In this document: piece after piece, positions 17,311-26,765 of the stretch
How the letters are laid out: each line of letters begins with the position of its first letter
How positions within the stretch are numbered: position 1 is the first letter of the stretch
From: Sedimentibacter sp.
GTDB taxonomy: Bacteria > Bacillota > Clostridia > Tissierellales > Sedimentibacteraceae
NCBI GenBank assembly: GCA_018436705.1
Contig: JAHDLA010000007.1
Coordinates: 62,001-126,000, forward strand
Direction of reading: 5' to 3'
Length of the DNA: 64,000 bases
The notes under the pieces: generated by a model
Databases searched by the model: none
What the model saw: only the letters and a program-made list of their open reading frames with translations
Told to the model about the DNA's origin: nothing
Made by a program: the position numbers and the translations under genes

Positions 17311-18417
17311 TTATATAGTAATCAGTTCATATTCACTGCTTCCCAAATTCAGCTTCACAGAATGTTCTATTGCAGACATCCAGTCTGTTTCGGGATGTAC
17401 ATTTTTGAAATGATCGTGATGTTCATGTATTTTTTTAGCAAGCATGCTTCCTTCAACAGCCGCCTGACGATTAACTGCGTCCGCACATGCCACGTCCAAA
17501 GCAACCGGATCAAAAGATGCGAACATTCCAACATCAGGAACTATTGGTATGTCATTCTCGCTGTGACAATCGCAATAAGGCGAAACGTCAATAACAAGAC
17601 TTATATGAAAATGAGGTCTTCCCCTCAAAACTGCTGCAGTGTATTCAGCAATTTTTTTGTTAAGAATATCGTTGGATTCATCCGAAGCAGATTTAACCGC
17701 ATCAACGGGACAAACGCCTATGCATCTGCCGCAACCAACGCATTTATCATGATTGATGGAAGCCTTGCGTTCTGCCAAAGTTATAGCACCGTGAGCACAG
17801 TTTTTTGCACATGAACCGCAGCCTATACACTTTCTCTGAGAAATTCTAGGCTTTCCGCTGCTGTGCATTTCCATCTTGCCGGCGCGGGATCCGCAGCCCA
17901 TTCCTATGTTTTTTATAGCTCCTCCGAAACCTGTAAGCTCATGGCCTTTAAAGTGGTTCAGCGAAATAAACACATCGGCATCCATTACAGCACGCCCTAT
18001 TTTCGCCTCTTTTACATATTCTGCTCCCTCTACCGGTACAAGAGACTCGTCAGTACCTTTCAAGCCGTCCGCTATAATTACATGGCATCCTGTGGAAAAC
18101 GGTGAAAATCCATTAATATACGCAGATTCTAAATGATCCAGCGCATTTTTTCTTCCCCCTACATACAAAGTGTTACAATCTGTTAAAAACGGCTTGCCTC
18201 CAAGCTCTTTTACCATATCCGCAACAGTCTTTGCGTAATTAGGGCGCAAATACGCAAGATTTCCAGGTTCTCCGAAATGTATCTTTATTGCCGCATACTT
18301 TCTATCAAAATCAATTTTATTCATCCCAGCCGTCTCAATAAGACGCTTCAACTTCTGCTGAAGGTTCTCCTGCGAAGTCGTATGCATATTTGTAAAATAT
18401 ACCTTTGATTTTTCCAT
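17311..18417 (-). CDS. DUF362 protein with two [4Fe-4S] clusters
   Basis: A 368-residue cytoplasmic protein. The N-terminal DUF362 domain contains KIHFGEPGNLAYLRP, FLTDCNTLYVGGR and LNHFKGHELTGFGGAIKNIGMG. Two ferredoxin motifs follow around residues 195-245, CIGCGSCAKNCAHG and CVGCGRCIGVCPVD, giving eight cysteines for two [4Fe-4S] clusters. The C-terminal part resumes DUF362 (DVGMFASFDPVALDVACADAVN). The ATG at 18417 has a GGTGGTG ribosome site; an in-frame ATG six codons earlier lacks one. The biochemical role of the family is poorly known; it is common in anaerobes. It is monocistronic. Confidence 0.88.
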   Translation of the reverse strand: MEKSKVYFTNMHTTSQENLQQKLKRLIETAGMNKIDFDRKYAAIKIHFGEPGNLAYLRPNYAKTVADMVKELGGKPFLTDCNTLYVGGRKNALDHLESAYINGFSPFSTGCHVIIADGLKGTDESLVPVEGAEYVKEAKIGRAVMDADVFISLNHFKGHELTGFGGAIKNIGMGCGSRAGKMEMHSSGKPRISQRKCIGCGSCAKNCAHGAITLAERKASINHDKCVGCGRCIGVCPVDAVKSASDESNDILNKKIAEYTAAVLRGRPHFHISLVIDVSPYCDCHSENDIPIVPDVGMFASFDPVALDVACADAVNRQAAVEGSMLAKKIHEHHDHFKNVHPETDWMSAIEHSVKLNLGSSEYELITI

Positions 18418-18435
18418 ATAAGCACCACCATCCAA

Positions 18436-18901
18436 GTTTTCTGTATTCAGTAAAATAAGCCGCTGTATTTAATTCATATTCAACGGCCGATACACATTAA
18501 TAATACCATATATTATCAAGTAAATAAACGATTTATTTATTATTAAGTAAATTATTTCCATCATAAAAATCATATTTAGTTTGACCATCTAAATTCAAAT
18601 TCTACTATTATTAAAAAGTGCCTCCGCAAAATGAACTTTACCCTTGGTTTTAGAGCAATCGTAACAAAACCATTATAATGGCATAGTATGTACTTTAAAA
18701 ATATATAAAGAAAATAAACTGTAAAAATATTCAAAAAATAAAAAAATTAAATTTCAAAAACATATACTTTACATACACGAGAAGCAAAATTAAATGATTT
18801 AAGAAATAAGCAAAACGAATTTTCATTACAATTCCAACGTTTTGTATTTTCGACAGGCGGACTAAAGTATATACGCATTTATGAATAATAATTATTTTAG
18901 T
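18436..18901. other. AT-rich intergenic region, nothing recognised
   Basis: About 460 bases without an ORF of note on either strand. I see no clear hairpin, repeat or RNA motif, only scattered AT-rich tracts. Confidence 0.5.
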
Positions 18902-19594
18902 CTATTCCATCCAATACAACACATCCTGGGATATTTCAAATCCAAGTTTTCTTTGCAATTTTATTGATTTTAGGTTGTCTTTTTCAATTTGTCCAAAAGG
19001 AACCAAATCTTTTTCAAGCATTCTGTTTACAAGATAGCTCTCAAGCATTGTTCCATAGCCAAGCTGTCGGTATTGGGGAAATATTTCTAACAGTCCAAGG
19101 CTTCCTTCCAAGTGAATACCAACAAAACCTACAAGTATCCCATTTTTGTATCCACCAAACAAATTGCCGTTATCTAATATCTCTTTAATCTCATCATAAG
19201 ACAGCATGTGGTAGTTTTCCAATACCACTGATATTTGGTCCGGAGTAAGCTTTCTTATTTCCAATACATTATTTTCATGAAGCTTTTCTTTTTTCATGTA
19301 TACAGCCTGAACAACTTCTATTTTGTGTATTAGGCCGAACTTATTCATAATATAATCTGTCATAAACCCTTGATGTGACACTATAAGGCTGCAATTAGGT
19401 ATTTTCCCAACCAATTCTTTTCCTTTATCAAAATTATCCGCAGTTATCATATAGGCGTTGCTCTTTTTCTCTTTTATAAGCATGCCATGATTATCTGAAT
19501 GTATTATGTCAGCTGTATTTCTTCGTATAGCCTCAATCATGCCCATGTGAAGCAATGGTTTTTTCATTAAGTACTTAATTGTTATATCATTCAT
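18902..19594 (-). CDS. GNAT-type acetyltransferase domain protein
   Basis: A 230-residue protein whose C-terminal half has a GNAT fold: GILVGFVGIHLEGSLGLLEIFPQYRQLGYGTMLESYL, the acetyl-CoA-binding R/QxxGxG/A loop being QYRQLGYGTM (near residue 180), followed by a final VPFGQIEKDNLKSIKLQRKLGFE block where N, S and L occupy the usual positions. The N-terminal 110 residues are a poorly conserved, GNAT-like half, as in two-domain acetyltransferases. GAGGTAC precedes the ATG. It stands alone, with no substrate suggested by neighbours. Confidence 0.82.
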   Translation of the reverse strand: MNDITIKYLMKKPLLHMGMIEAIRRNTADIIHSDNHGMLIKEKKSNAYMITADNFDKGKELVGKIPNCSLIVSHQGFMTDYIMNKFGLIHKIEVVQAVYMKKEKLHENNVLEIRKLTPDQISVVLENYHMLSYDEIKEILDNGNLFGGYKNGILVGFVGIHLEGSLGLLEIFPQYRQLGYGTMLESYLVNRMLEKDLVPFGQIEKDNLKSIKLQRKLGFEISQDVLYWME

Positions 19595-19742
19595 ATTTTG
19601 TACCTCGTGTAAAATTAATCTATTGTGTTATATTGTTAAAATCATTATAATATTTTATTTAGTTTTATAAAAGAAATATTTTCCGTCATTCATTATACAA
19701 CACATAAAGTTCAGTTTGCAAAGTGTGCCACAAGTCATTTGG

Positions 19743-19771
19743 TTGATAATTTATCCTGTATATGATAAAAT
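19743..19771 (+). promoter_or_regulatory. Sigma-A promoter of threonine aldolase gene
   Basis: TTGATA (19743-19748) and TAAAAT (19766-19771) with a 17-base spacer, about 48 bases before the start codon. Confidence 0.7.
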
Positions 19772-19819
19772 AAATTTTATACAAATCAATTATAAACCTT
19801 GCAAGGAGGATTACATTAT

Positions 19820-20845
19820 ATGTTGACATTTGAAAGCGATTATACCGAAGGCGCTCATGAAAAAGTATTGCAAAGACTCTTTGAAACAAATATGGAAAAG
19901 CTATCCGGTTACGGTAATGATAAATACTGCACTGAAGCAAAAGAAAAGATCAAAACACTTTGCCAATGTCCTAGTGCGGATATTTATTTCCTAGTTGGAG
20001 GTACACAAACCAATCAGACAGTAATTGATGCCGTCCTTCAACAGTATGAGGGAGTAATTGCAGCTACATCCGGTCACGTAAGCGTTCATGAAGCCGGCGC
20101 AATTGAATTTACCGGTCATAAGGTCCTTGAAATTCCTCACGCGCACGGCAAGTTACAAGCAGACACTCTTCTTAATTACATCAAAACTTTCTACGCAGAC
20201 GAAAATCATGAACACATGGTTTTCCCAGGCATGGTTTACATTTCACACCCTACGGAATACGGAACTCTTTACAGTTTGAAAGAGCTTCAATCTATTTCTC
20301 AAATATGCAGTAAATATGATTTACCATTATATTTGGACGGAGCACGCTTAGGGTATGGTCTAATGAGCAAAAACACAGATGTTACATTACCTGACATAGC
20401 TAAACTCTGTGATGCTTTTTATATTGGCGGTACAAAGGTTGGAGCCTTGTGTGGTGAAGCTGTGATGTTCACTCATAACAATACGCCAAAACATTTTATG
20501 ACAATTGTAAAACAGCATGGTGCTCTGCTGGCAAAAGGACGTTTGCTTGGAATACAGTTTGATACACTGTTTGCTGATGGCCTGTATTTTAAAATCAGCC
20601 GCCACGCAATTGAAATGGCTGAGATACTAAAAAATGCTTTTGAAGAAAAAGGGTATACCTTTTATCTAAACTCACCCACAAATCAAATCTTCATTGTTTT
20701 GGAAAATTCCAAAATGAATGAGCTGCAAGAACAAATTTCCTTTAGTTTTTGGGAAAAGGCAGACGAAAACCATACAGTTGTGCGTTTTGCCACAAGCTGG
20801 GCAACAAAAAAAGAAGATGTTGACGCTCTTGTTTCTTTGCTCTAA
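19820..20845 (+). CDS. Low-specificity L-threonine aldolase-like PLP enzyme
   Basis: A 341-residue fold-type I PLP enzyme that splits L-threonine/allo-threonine into glycine and acetaldehyde. The features are FESDYTEGAHEKVLQRL at the N-terminus, GGTQTNQTVID near 62, SGHVSVHEAGAIE around 85, the PLP Asp in LYLDGARLGYGL (near 175) and the Schiff-base lysine K206 in YIGGTKVGALCG. The ATG at 19820 follows AGGAGG at good spacing; a TTG seven codons upstream sits before the ribosome site and is not used. It is monocistronic with its own promoter. Confidence 0.92.
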   Translation: MLTFESDYTEGAHEKVLQRLFETNMEKLSGYGNDKYCTEAKEKIKTLCQCPSADIYFLVGGTQTNQTVIDAVLQQYEGVIAATSGHVSVHEAGAIEFTGHKVLEIPHAHGKLQADTLLNYIKTFYADENHEHMVFPGMVYISHPTEYGTLYSLKELQSISQICSKYDLPLYLDGARLGYGLMSKNTDVTLPDIAKLCDAFYIGGTKVGALCGEAVMFTHNNTPKHFMTIVKQHGALLAKGRLLGIQFDTLFADGLYFKISRHAIEMAEILKNAFEEKGYTFYLNSPTNQIFIVLENSKMNELQEQISFSFWEKADENHTVVRFATSWATKKEDVDALVSLL

Positions 20846-20923
20846 ATATAAGTAGAATAAACAACAGCGATATTATGTTTGGATAGGCGGCTAAAGTCAG
20901 CCTAACCATATTGATGTTTCATG

Positions 20924-21955
20924 CTATAAAATCCTTTTTAGCAAAGGTGTCCTGCCTATTAAGAAGCTTGTTGCCAAACTTCCCATAAACACTGTTATTG
21001 CCACAAAAATTACTGATAAAGCAGGGTTGTAGTTAAGCGTATTAATCCCTGCTTTTAATATAAACATGTTGAAAAAATCATGAACAAGGTAGATTCTAAA
21101 AGAACAGTCAGATAATATGTATATAAATTTTGAAGTGTTTTGATTAAATTTTATTTTTGAAACTTCATATTTAAAAAATGTGAATATTGCAATGCTTACA
21201 ACCATTACGTTAGGGGCAAAATAGCTGTAAAATGTACTGTCCGCCTTGCCTGTCTGCAATGAAATGATATTGGTAAATACATATGTACAAACAAGTCCTA
21301 AAATTCCTGATATATAAATAATATTCCTTATGTTTTTGTTAAATTTACACTTGCCCAAGTAATATCCGCCTATATAATACCCAACATAGCCATATGTAAA
21401 AAACAGATCAAATTTATTTATAAATAAATCTAAGCTTGTTAAATTAAATATCTTTATTGTTATGGGCAGGACAGATGTAAAAATCACCGAAAGTAAAAGG
21501 AAATACTCGGCTGCTTTTTTATCCACCGCAATCTTCCTCAAAAATGGCGTAATAACATACAACCCTACAATCATATATAGATACCATAAATGGTAATGCC
21601 CGAACATGAAACTTTTTATAAATGCCTGCCTGTTAAATGTATCATAGCTTGATATATTTGCATACGCAGCATACAGCAGAGACCATGAGATAAAAGCAAT
21701 TACAATTCTTAATATATATTTTGAATAAATATCTTTATAGCTAATATTTTTAGCAGGATTCAATAAAAACATCCCGCTTATCATTACAAATATAGGAACT
21801 CCAAATCTTACAAGACTGTCATAAAAATTAAATACATTCCATTCATATGTACCTAATGCGGCATTACCCCAGTTACCAGCTGCAACATGGAGCAGCACTA
21901 CGGAAAATGTAGCAGTTATTCTCAATAAATCAACATATATTATACGATTATTCAT
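20924..21955 (-). CDS. Membrane acyltransferase (acyltransferase 3 family)
   Basis: A 343-residue membrane protein with about ten hydrophobic helices. The family hallmarks are IYVDLLRITATFSVVLLHVA at the N-terminus, with the active-site histidine in LLHVAAGN, and RFGVPIFVMISGMFLLNP near residue 52. GHYHLWYLYMIVGLYVITPFLR near 120 is typical of OatA/WecH-type acetyltransferases. It likely O-acetylates a cell-surface glycan, but the acceptor cannot be told. It has no extracellular SGNH domain. It is monocistronic, convergent with the threonine aldolase gene. Confidence 0.88.
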   Translation of the reverse strand: MNNRIIYVDLLRITATFSVVLLHVAAGNWGNAALGTYEWNVFNFYDSLVRFGVPIFVMISGMFLLNPAKNISYKDIYSKYILRIVIAFISWSLLYAAYANISSYDTFNRQAFIKSFMFGHYHLWYLYMIVGLYVITPFLRKIAVDKKAAEYFLLLSVIFTSVLPITIKIFNLTSLDLFINKFDLFFTYGYVGYYIGGYYLGKCKFNKNIRNIIYISGILGLVCTYVFTNIISLQTGKADSTFYSYFAPNVMVVSIAIFTFFKYEVSKIKFNQNTSKFIYILSDCSFRIYLVHDFFNMFILKAGINTLNYNPALSVIFVAITVFMGSLATSFLIGRTPLLKRIL

Positions 21956-22113
21956 TTGTTGCCCTCTTTAGTTAATATAATAATTATAACAAATTTCTAA
22001 AATTTTACAATATAAAATAGCCGCTGACGGCAATCATTAACTAAATGTGCTCAATACAACGACTATTTCTTTATTTTATTAAATTAGTAGGGGCTTTGTA
22101 TATTTAGATTTGA

Positions 22114-23205
22114 TTAATCCAGGTATCTGATTCCGTTTATTTTTTTAATGCCCAGACCGGGTTCAGCATTCAATGTAATTTTAGATTCATTGAATACTGA
22201 ACCGCCTTCTACAGGGTCTTCGCTGCAAAGAACAGGCCCATCCAAATCTATTTTAGTTATGATGCTTTTCGCAGCCGCCAAATGAACTGCCGCATTTACA
22301 CTTACCTTTGCTTCCAGCATGCATCCAATCATGCATTCAACTCCATATATTTCGGCAATAGAACAAATTTTTAAGGCATTATGCAAGCCTCCTGTTTTCA
22401 TCAATTTTATATTAATAAAGTCCGCAGCCCTTTTTTGAAGTATTGTCAGAGCATCTTCCGGTGAAAATACCGATTCATCGGCAAGCAGCGGAATTGATAC
22501 ATTGTCTGTTACATACTTCAGTCCATCAATATCGTGAGCAATAACCGGCTGTTCAACAAATTCTATATCCAGACCTTCATCTTCCATTTTTCTCAGTGCT
22601 TTAACAGCTTCTTTCGGCTTCCATCCTTGGTTTGCATCTATCCTGAGCTTCACATCATAGCCGACTGCTTTTCTGATAGCCTTCATTCTCTCTATATCTC
22701 TGGCAGCATCCTTGCCAACCTTTATTTTTAAGGTTTTAAACCCCCTGTTTATGGCATCTATGCTGTCTTTAGCCATTTCTTCAGGTTCATTAACGCTGAT
22801 TGTTATGTCTGTTATTATTTCTTTCCTGTATCCTCCTAACAGCTTGTAAAGAGGAGAATTATACAGTTGGCCGTACAAATCATACAATGCTATGTCTACG
22901 GCAGCTTTTGCACTGGAATTTTTTATTACACATTTATCAAGTTTGAGCATAATATCTTCGAAATTTTCAATATCCATGCCTATGATATTTTTGATTATAT
23001 GTTCTTTTAACGCTCCTACTATTGCTCCTTTTGTATCTCCTGTTATAACACCCGTAGGAGGTGCTTCACCATATCCTATATTTCCTGTATCAGTATGGAT
23101 TTCAACAATTATGTCCTCCACGCTTTTTACTGTCCTTAAAGCCGTCTTAAAAGGTGTTTTAAGAGGCACTGAAATTTCGCCAACTCTTATATCTGTGATT
23201 TTCAT
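22114..23205 (-). CDS. L-Ala-D/L-Glu epimerase-type dipeptide epimerase
   Basis: A 363-residue enolase-superfamily enzyme of the muconate lactonizing group. The catalytic set is visible: the KxK motif in FKTLKIKVGKD (near 160), metal ligands in LRIDANQGW (near 190), EFVEQPV (near 217) and LADESVF (near 242), and the general-base lysine in INIKLMKTGG (near 265). This arrangement matches Ala-Glu dipeptide epimerases that recycle murein peptides. It lies upstream of, and in the same direction as, a PepV-like dipeptidase and the DUF819 gene, which supports peptide recycling. Dipeptide specificity cannot be fixed from sequence alone. Confidence 0.88.
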   Translation of the reverse strand: MKITDIRVGEISVPLKTPFKTALRTVKSVEDIIVEIHTDTGNIGYGEAPPTGVITGDTKGAIVGALKEHIIKNIIGMDIENFEDIMLKLDKCVIKNSSAKAAVDIALYDLYGQLYNSPLYKLLGGYRKEIITDITISVNEPEEMAKDSIDAINRGFKTLKIKVGKDAARDIERMKAIRKAVGYDVKLRIDANQGWKPKEAVKALRKMEDEGLDIEFVEQPVIAHDIDGLKYVTDNVSIPLLADESVFSPEDALTILQKRAADFINIKLMKTGGLHNALKICSIAEIYGVECMIGCMLEAKVSVNAAVHLAAAKSIITKIDLDGPVLCSEDPVEGGSVFNESKITLNAEPGLGIKKINGIRYLD

Positions 23206-23283
23206 TTTCTCACTCCACTTTGAATTAATATTTTAAACAATTGATACTTTGCAGTATTTTCCACCACTTTCTAAATGACACTG

Positions 23284-24657
23284 CTAATTTCCAAGCTCTT
23301 TAATAGCTTCAGCCATTACATTAATGTTTTTCATCAGTGAATCAATTTCTATATATTCATCGGGCTTATGTTCAACCATTGGCTGCCCTTTTAAAACAGG
23401 ACCAAACGCAACTATATTTTCCATAGCCTTTGCATAAGTACCTCCTCCTATGGAAATTAATTCTGCTTTTTCACCGAATTGTTCCTCATAAACCTTTTGA
23501 AGTTTTTTGATAAATTCAGTATCTGGTGACACATAGAGACTTTTTTTATGCCTTAAATAAACTTCTTCCAATTTTCCAAGGCTGATTTTTTCTTTAAATG
23601 TATCTATGAATTCTTCAAATGTTTTTGTAACAGGATATCTGATATTGATTTCAAAACTTATTTCATCTTTATTTCCAAACATTTTTCCCAAGTTAAATGT
23701 GAGTTTTCCCGATATGTCATCCTCTAAATAAATATCTAATCTTTCTCCATTTAAATCTGTGCCTATATATTTATTGAAATAATCAATAAATTCTTTTAAA
23801 TCTCCCTTGAAATCAAGTTCGCCAAAGAACATCATCAGATGTGTTATTGCATTTTTCCCATTTTCAGGTGTACTCCCGTGAGCAGATATGCCATAGCTTT
23901 TTACAATTATTAAATTTTCTTTTTCTTCAATTTTTATTTCTTTAAATTTTTCTGAAATTCTTTTTATTTGCTCTTTTTTATTTACAGGGACCATAATTAC
24001 AGCTTCTGCATAATCAGGAACTACATTTGCAGCAATACCGCCTTTAATTGATTTTAAAATCAAATCGCCGTCTTGATTTAGTTTTCGTGTATACTTGCCG
24101 GTGACAATACCTTTCTCTCCGTTAATTATGGGATAATCGGCATCAGGGGTAAATCCTGCGACAGGAATTTCTCCACCATTGTCAACATAATACTTTACAC
24201 ATTTACTCCCTGTTTCCTCATTTAGCCCAAAGAAAATTCTGACCCTTCTTTTTAAAGGAATGTTTAAATCTTTAATAGCCTTTAATGCATATAATGCTCC
24301 TATTGTAGGCCCTTTATCGTCAATAGTTCCTCTTCCGTAAATTTTTCCGTCGTGTATTTCAGCTGCATAAGGAGGATATGTCCATCCGTCTCCTTCCGGC
24401 ACAACATCTAAATGACCAAGAACAGCAATCATTTCATCACCTGAGCCATACTCGGCATAACCTATCATGTTATCTACATTAACTGTTTTAAATCCTAAAT
24501 TTTCTGAAAGTTGCAAACAATATTCCAGCGCTTTGTGTGCACCTTCACCAAATGGCATGCCTTTCTTAGATTCCTCTTCAACACTTTTAATTTTGACGCA
24601 TCCCTGAACGCTCTTAATGATTTCGTCCTTCATATTCAATATTTTTTTGTTTAACAA
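23284..24657 (-). CDS. M20 family dipeptidase, PepV-like
   Basis: A metallo-dipeptidase of 457 residues. The zinc-binding blocks are VLGHLDVVPEGDGWTYPPYA (near 80), GRGTIDDKGPTIGALYA (near 105) and the catalytic glutamate in GLNEETGSKCVKYY (near 140); the lid domain holds the AHGSTPENGKNA histidine. The probable start is TTG at 24657 with AGGAG ten bases upstream; an upstream in-frame ATG at 24714 has no ribosome site and would add a spurious hydrophobic head. The family hydrolyses dipeptides, including beta-Ala-His. Clustered with the dipeptide epimerase and DUF819 protein, it probably completes uptake and cleavage of peptides. Confidence 0.9.
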   Translation of the reverse strand: MLNKKILNMKDEIIKSVQGCVKIKSVEEESKKGMPFGEGAHKALEYCLQLSENLGFKTVNVDNMIGYAEYGSGDEMIAVLGHLDVVPEGDGWTYPPYAAEIHDGKIYGRGTIDDKGPTIGALYALKAIKDLNIPLKRRVRIFFGLNEETGSKCVKYYVDNGGEIPVAGFTPDADYPIINGEKGIVTGKYTRKLNQDGDLILKSIKGGIAANVVPDYAEAVIMVPVNKKEQIKRISEKFKEIKIEEKENLIIVKSYGISAHGSTPENGKNAITHLMMFFGELDFKGDLKEFIDYFNKYIGTDLNGERLDIYLEDDISGKLTFNLGKMFGNKDEISFEINIRYPVTKTFEEFIDTFKEKISLGKLEEVYLRHKKSLYVSPDTEFIKKLQKVYEEQFGEKAELISIGGGTYAKAMENIVAFGPVLKGQPMVEHKPDEYIEIDSLMKNINVMAEAIKELGN

Positions 24658-24794
24658 TTTATCATCACTCCTAGTCTTAATTTTTACAATTGATAGTAAT
24701 ATATAAAAAATCATATAATATTACATAATCTTTTGTTATAAACATACCTCTATGTAACTTTTCACCAAATTTTCTTTAGTTGCCTTGAAAATTT

Positions 24795-24835
24795 AAGAGT
24801 CTGTAAAAGAGAAGTTTCTCTGTTACCAGACTCTT
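24795..24835 (-). terminator. Terminator after DUF819 gene
   Basis: AAGAGTCTG and CAGACTCTT form the outer stem, with AGAGAAG/TTTCTCT as an inner stem. It lies 100 bases beyond the DUF819 stop and upstream of the PepV-like gene. The T run is weak (TTAAATTTTC), so it may be partly readthrough. Confidence 0.65.
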
Positions 24836-24934
24836 TGTAACGCCTATATCTCAACGCACAAAAGTTTTTTTACATATTCAAAATTATTGTACAATTTATA
24901 GCGCAAGATATCAAGTAGGATGACTAATAAGCAA

Positions 24935-26110
24935 CTAAGTAAGAAATTTCATAATATATCCGGTTATCATACCCAGGTAGGTGCCGAACACAGTTCCGAA
25001 CAGAGCCATCAAAACCCCTACAGGAACCAGAGACCCGCTATAAGTACCTGCCAAAATCGGTGCGGAAGCTACCCCTCCAATGTTAGCCAAAGAAGAAACG
25101 CCGCATGTAAACAGATCCATTTTCAAAAGCTTGGCAAGAATCACGAACAGCACGCAGTGAATTGCAAGTATCATAAATCCAGCCAAAATCCACATAGGAG
25201 CATCATTTAACTCCATAAAGTTTGCACGGGATGCCAGCAAAGCAACTACCGAATAAAGAAATACATTTGAGAGTTCCGCCGTACCGGCAATTTTACCGAA
25301 AGGAGTCAACGCACATATCAATCCTAATGCAGTAATAAATAGAACACACCACGTGGCTTTGTCCAGGAAGCCCATGCTTTCGTTAAGCAATGCTCCTATA
25401 TTTTGTCCGATTGCAGATACCAAAAGAGAAGTACCAATCAGAACCATTAAACTGACAAAGGTTATTTCTCTCTTCTGTTCTTTCATTTCTGCTCCCAGAT
25501 GTGTGCTAACTTCATCCAGGCGAGATGTGTCAGCTTTGGTCCACTTATTGAACATGGGTGCAAAGCGAGTTGCCCACAACAGAAACATAACCCAGATAGA
25601 ATAGTCAATAGAATCAACAACCAGTGCATATGCATAGTCAACTTCACCTACATTAAAAATTTCCTGTAGGGTTGCCATATTGCCTGACCCACCAATCCAG
25701 CTGCCGCATAGAGCACCCATGGCTTTCCATGCATCAGAACCTAAAGCATCTTTCATGACAATAAAAGTAACGATGAATCCGATCATGATAGTTATACTTC
25801 CGGTAAAAAAACCGATGATCATTTTAGGGCCCAATTTGACCATCTTGCGGATATCGCAGCGCAACAGCATCAGAAAAATCATCGCATACAGAATGTTATT
25901 CTTAAGTGCGCTGTAAGCCGGCTTAGTTTCAGCCAAATCCCAGAAGTTAATGGTACAAAGAATCATGCCGATTAGGTAAACAAGAACAATAGGCGGTAAA
26001 AGACCAAAGAATTTTTGTACATACTTGTTTTTGATGTACTTCTGTGCCGCCAACAGGCTTCCGCAAAGTGCACACAGAACCGCAAAATAAGTAAAACCAT
26101 TTGTAATCAT
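24935..26110 (-). CDS. DUF819 (YjcL-like) membrane protein
   Basis: A 391-residue membrane protein with about eleven hydrophobic segments, belonging to DUF819. Recognisable pieces are GLLPPIVLVYLIGMI near residue 35, LCGSWIGGSGNMATLQEIF near 135, YAYALVVDSIDYSIWVMFLLWATRF near 155 and the C-terminal GVSSLANIGGVASAPILAGTYSGSLVPVGVLMA stretch, which resembles substrate-binding hairpin loops in carboxylate transporters. AGGAGGTTTTT precedes the ATG. It is encoded by the same strand as PepV and the epimerase, after a DUF3870 gene. A role in import or export of amino acids or dipeptides is inferred from neighbours only. Confidence 0.85.
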   Translation of the reverse strand: MITNGFTYFAVLCALCGSLLAAQKYIKNKYVQKFFGLLPPIVLVYLIGMILCTINFWDLAETKPAYSALKNNILYAMIFLMLLRCDIRKMVKLGPKMIIGFFTGSITIMIGFIVTFIVMKDALGSDAWKAMGALCGSWIGGSGNMATLQEIFNVGEVDYAYALVVDSIDYSIWVMFLLWATRFAPMFNKWTKADTSRLDEVSTHLGAEMKEQKREITFVSLMVLIGTSLLVSAIGQNIGALLNESMGFLDKATWCVLFITALGLICALTPFGKIAGTAELSNVFLYSVVALLASRANFMELNDAPMWILAGFMILAIHCVLFVILAKLLKMDLFTCGVSSLANIGGVASAPILAGTYSGSLVPVGVLMALFGTVFGTYLGMITGYIMKFLT

Positions 26111-26181
26111 AAAAACCTCCTAGAAATTTATACTCCCGGTTATTTTTTGTTCCACAAAGCCGGGATCTCAGCAGAACATCT

Positions 26182-26237
26182 ATAAAAAAACAAAACCCAG
26201 CAAAAGACCGTCAAATTTCCGGTCTCAGGCTGGGTTT
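26182..26237 (-). terminator. Strong terminator after DUF3870 gene
   Basis: On the minus strand AAACCCAGC pairs with GCTGGGTTT, with an inner GAGACCG/CGGTCTT stem, followed by TTTTGTTTTTTT. It lies between the DUF3870 gene and the DUF819 gene and may instead act as a leader attenuator of the latter; nothing shows which. Confidence 0.85.
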
Positions 26238-26282
26238 CATTTATTCCGATATAGTTGTTACCACATCATATAAATAAAGCAG

Positions 26283-26603
26283 CTACATATAAAATTTGCT
26301 TTTAACTCCTTGATATTTCTTAATGGCATCCTTGTATGATACAATTACGGCTTTTTGAGAAGTGCCATGATAACGTCTTCTTATTTCCTGTTCTAAATGA
26401 CAATAGTCGCCGATATTTCTGCCTATAAATATTTTCTTGATGAAATCTTCTGTTATATTAATTGTATGAGTACATCCCACATCAACTATTTTATCTGTAT
26501 CTACGTCAACTTCAAATGCTATATAAAACGAATTGTAAATTGTTGTAATGGCATTATCCATATTTGTTCTGGATTCTCCAATTATATAGACGGTTTCTTT
26601 CAT
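26283..26603 (-). CDS. DUF3870 protein
   Basis: A 106-residue protein matching DUF3870: ETVYIIGESRTNMDNAITTIYNSFYIAFEVD, then GCTHTINITEDFIKKIFIGRN and RRRYHGTSQKAVIVSYKDAIKKY. Function unknown. Family members are seen in Clostridia beside peptidases, transporters and amidohydrolases, in line with the neighbours here (DUF819, M20, epimerase). The compact size and conserved C-T-H and RRRYHG residues suggest a small enzyme or binding protein rather than a regulator. It has no membrane segment. Confidence 0.82.
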   Translation of the reverse strand: MKETVYIIGESRTNMDNAITTIYNSFYIAFEVDVDTDKIVDVGCTHTINITEDFIKKIFIGRNIGDYCHLEQEIRRRYHGTSQKAVIVSYKDAIKKYQGVKSKFYM

Positions 26604-26765
26604 TAAATCACCACGACTTTATATGAAATCATTTTCTTATGCCATTATATATTATCTTTTAAAAAATTTCAATTATTAATTTAGGAAATTTAACAGAGTT
26701 CATCTATGTTTTTTTATATCTCCGTCTGCCATGTTTGTATTATAATATTGCTCATTAACATTAAT

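Noticed and set aside
20880-20910. GGCGGCTAAAGTCAGCC as a terminator between threonine aldolase and acyltransferase genes
   Set aside because: The stem is short and imperfect and lacks a T run on either strand.
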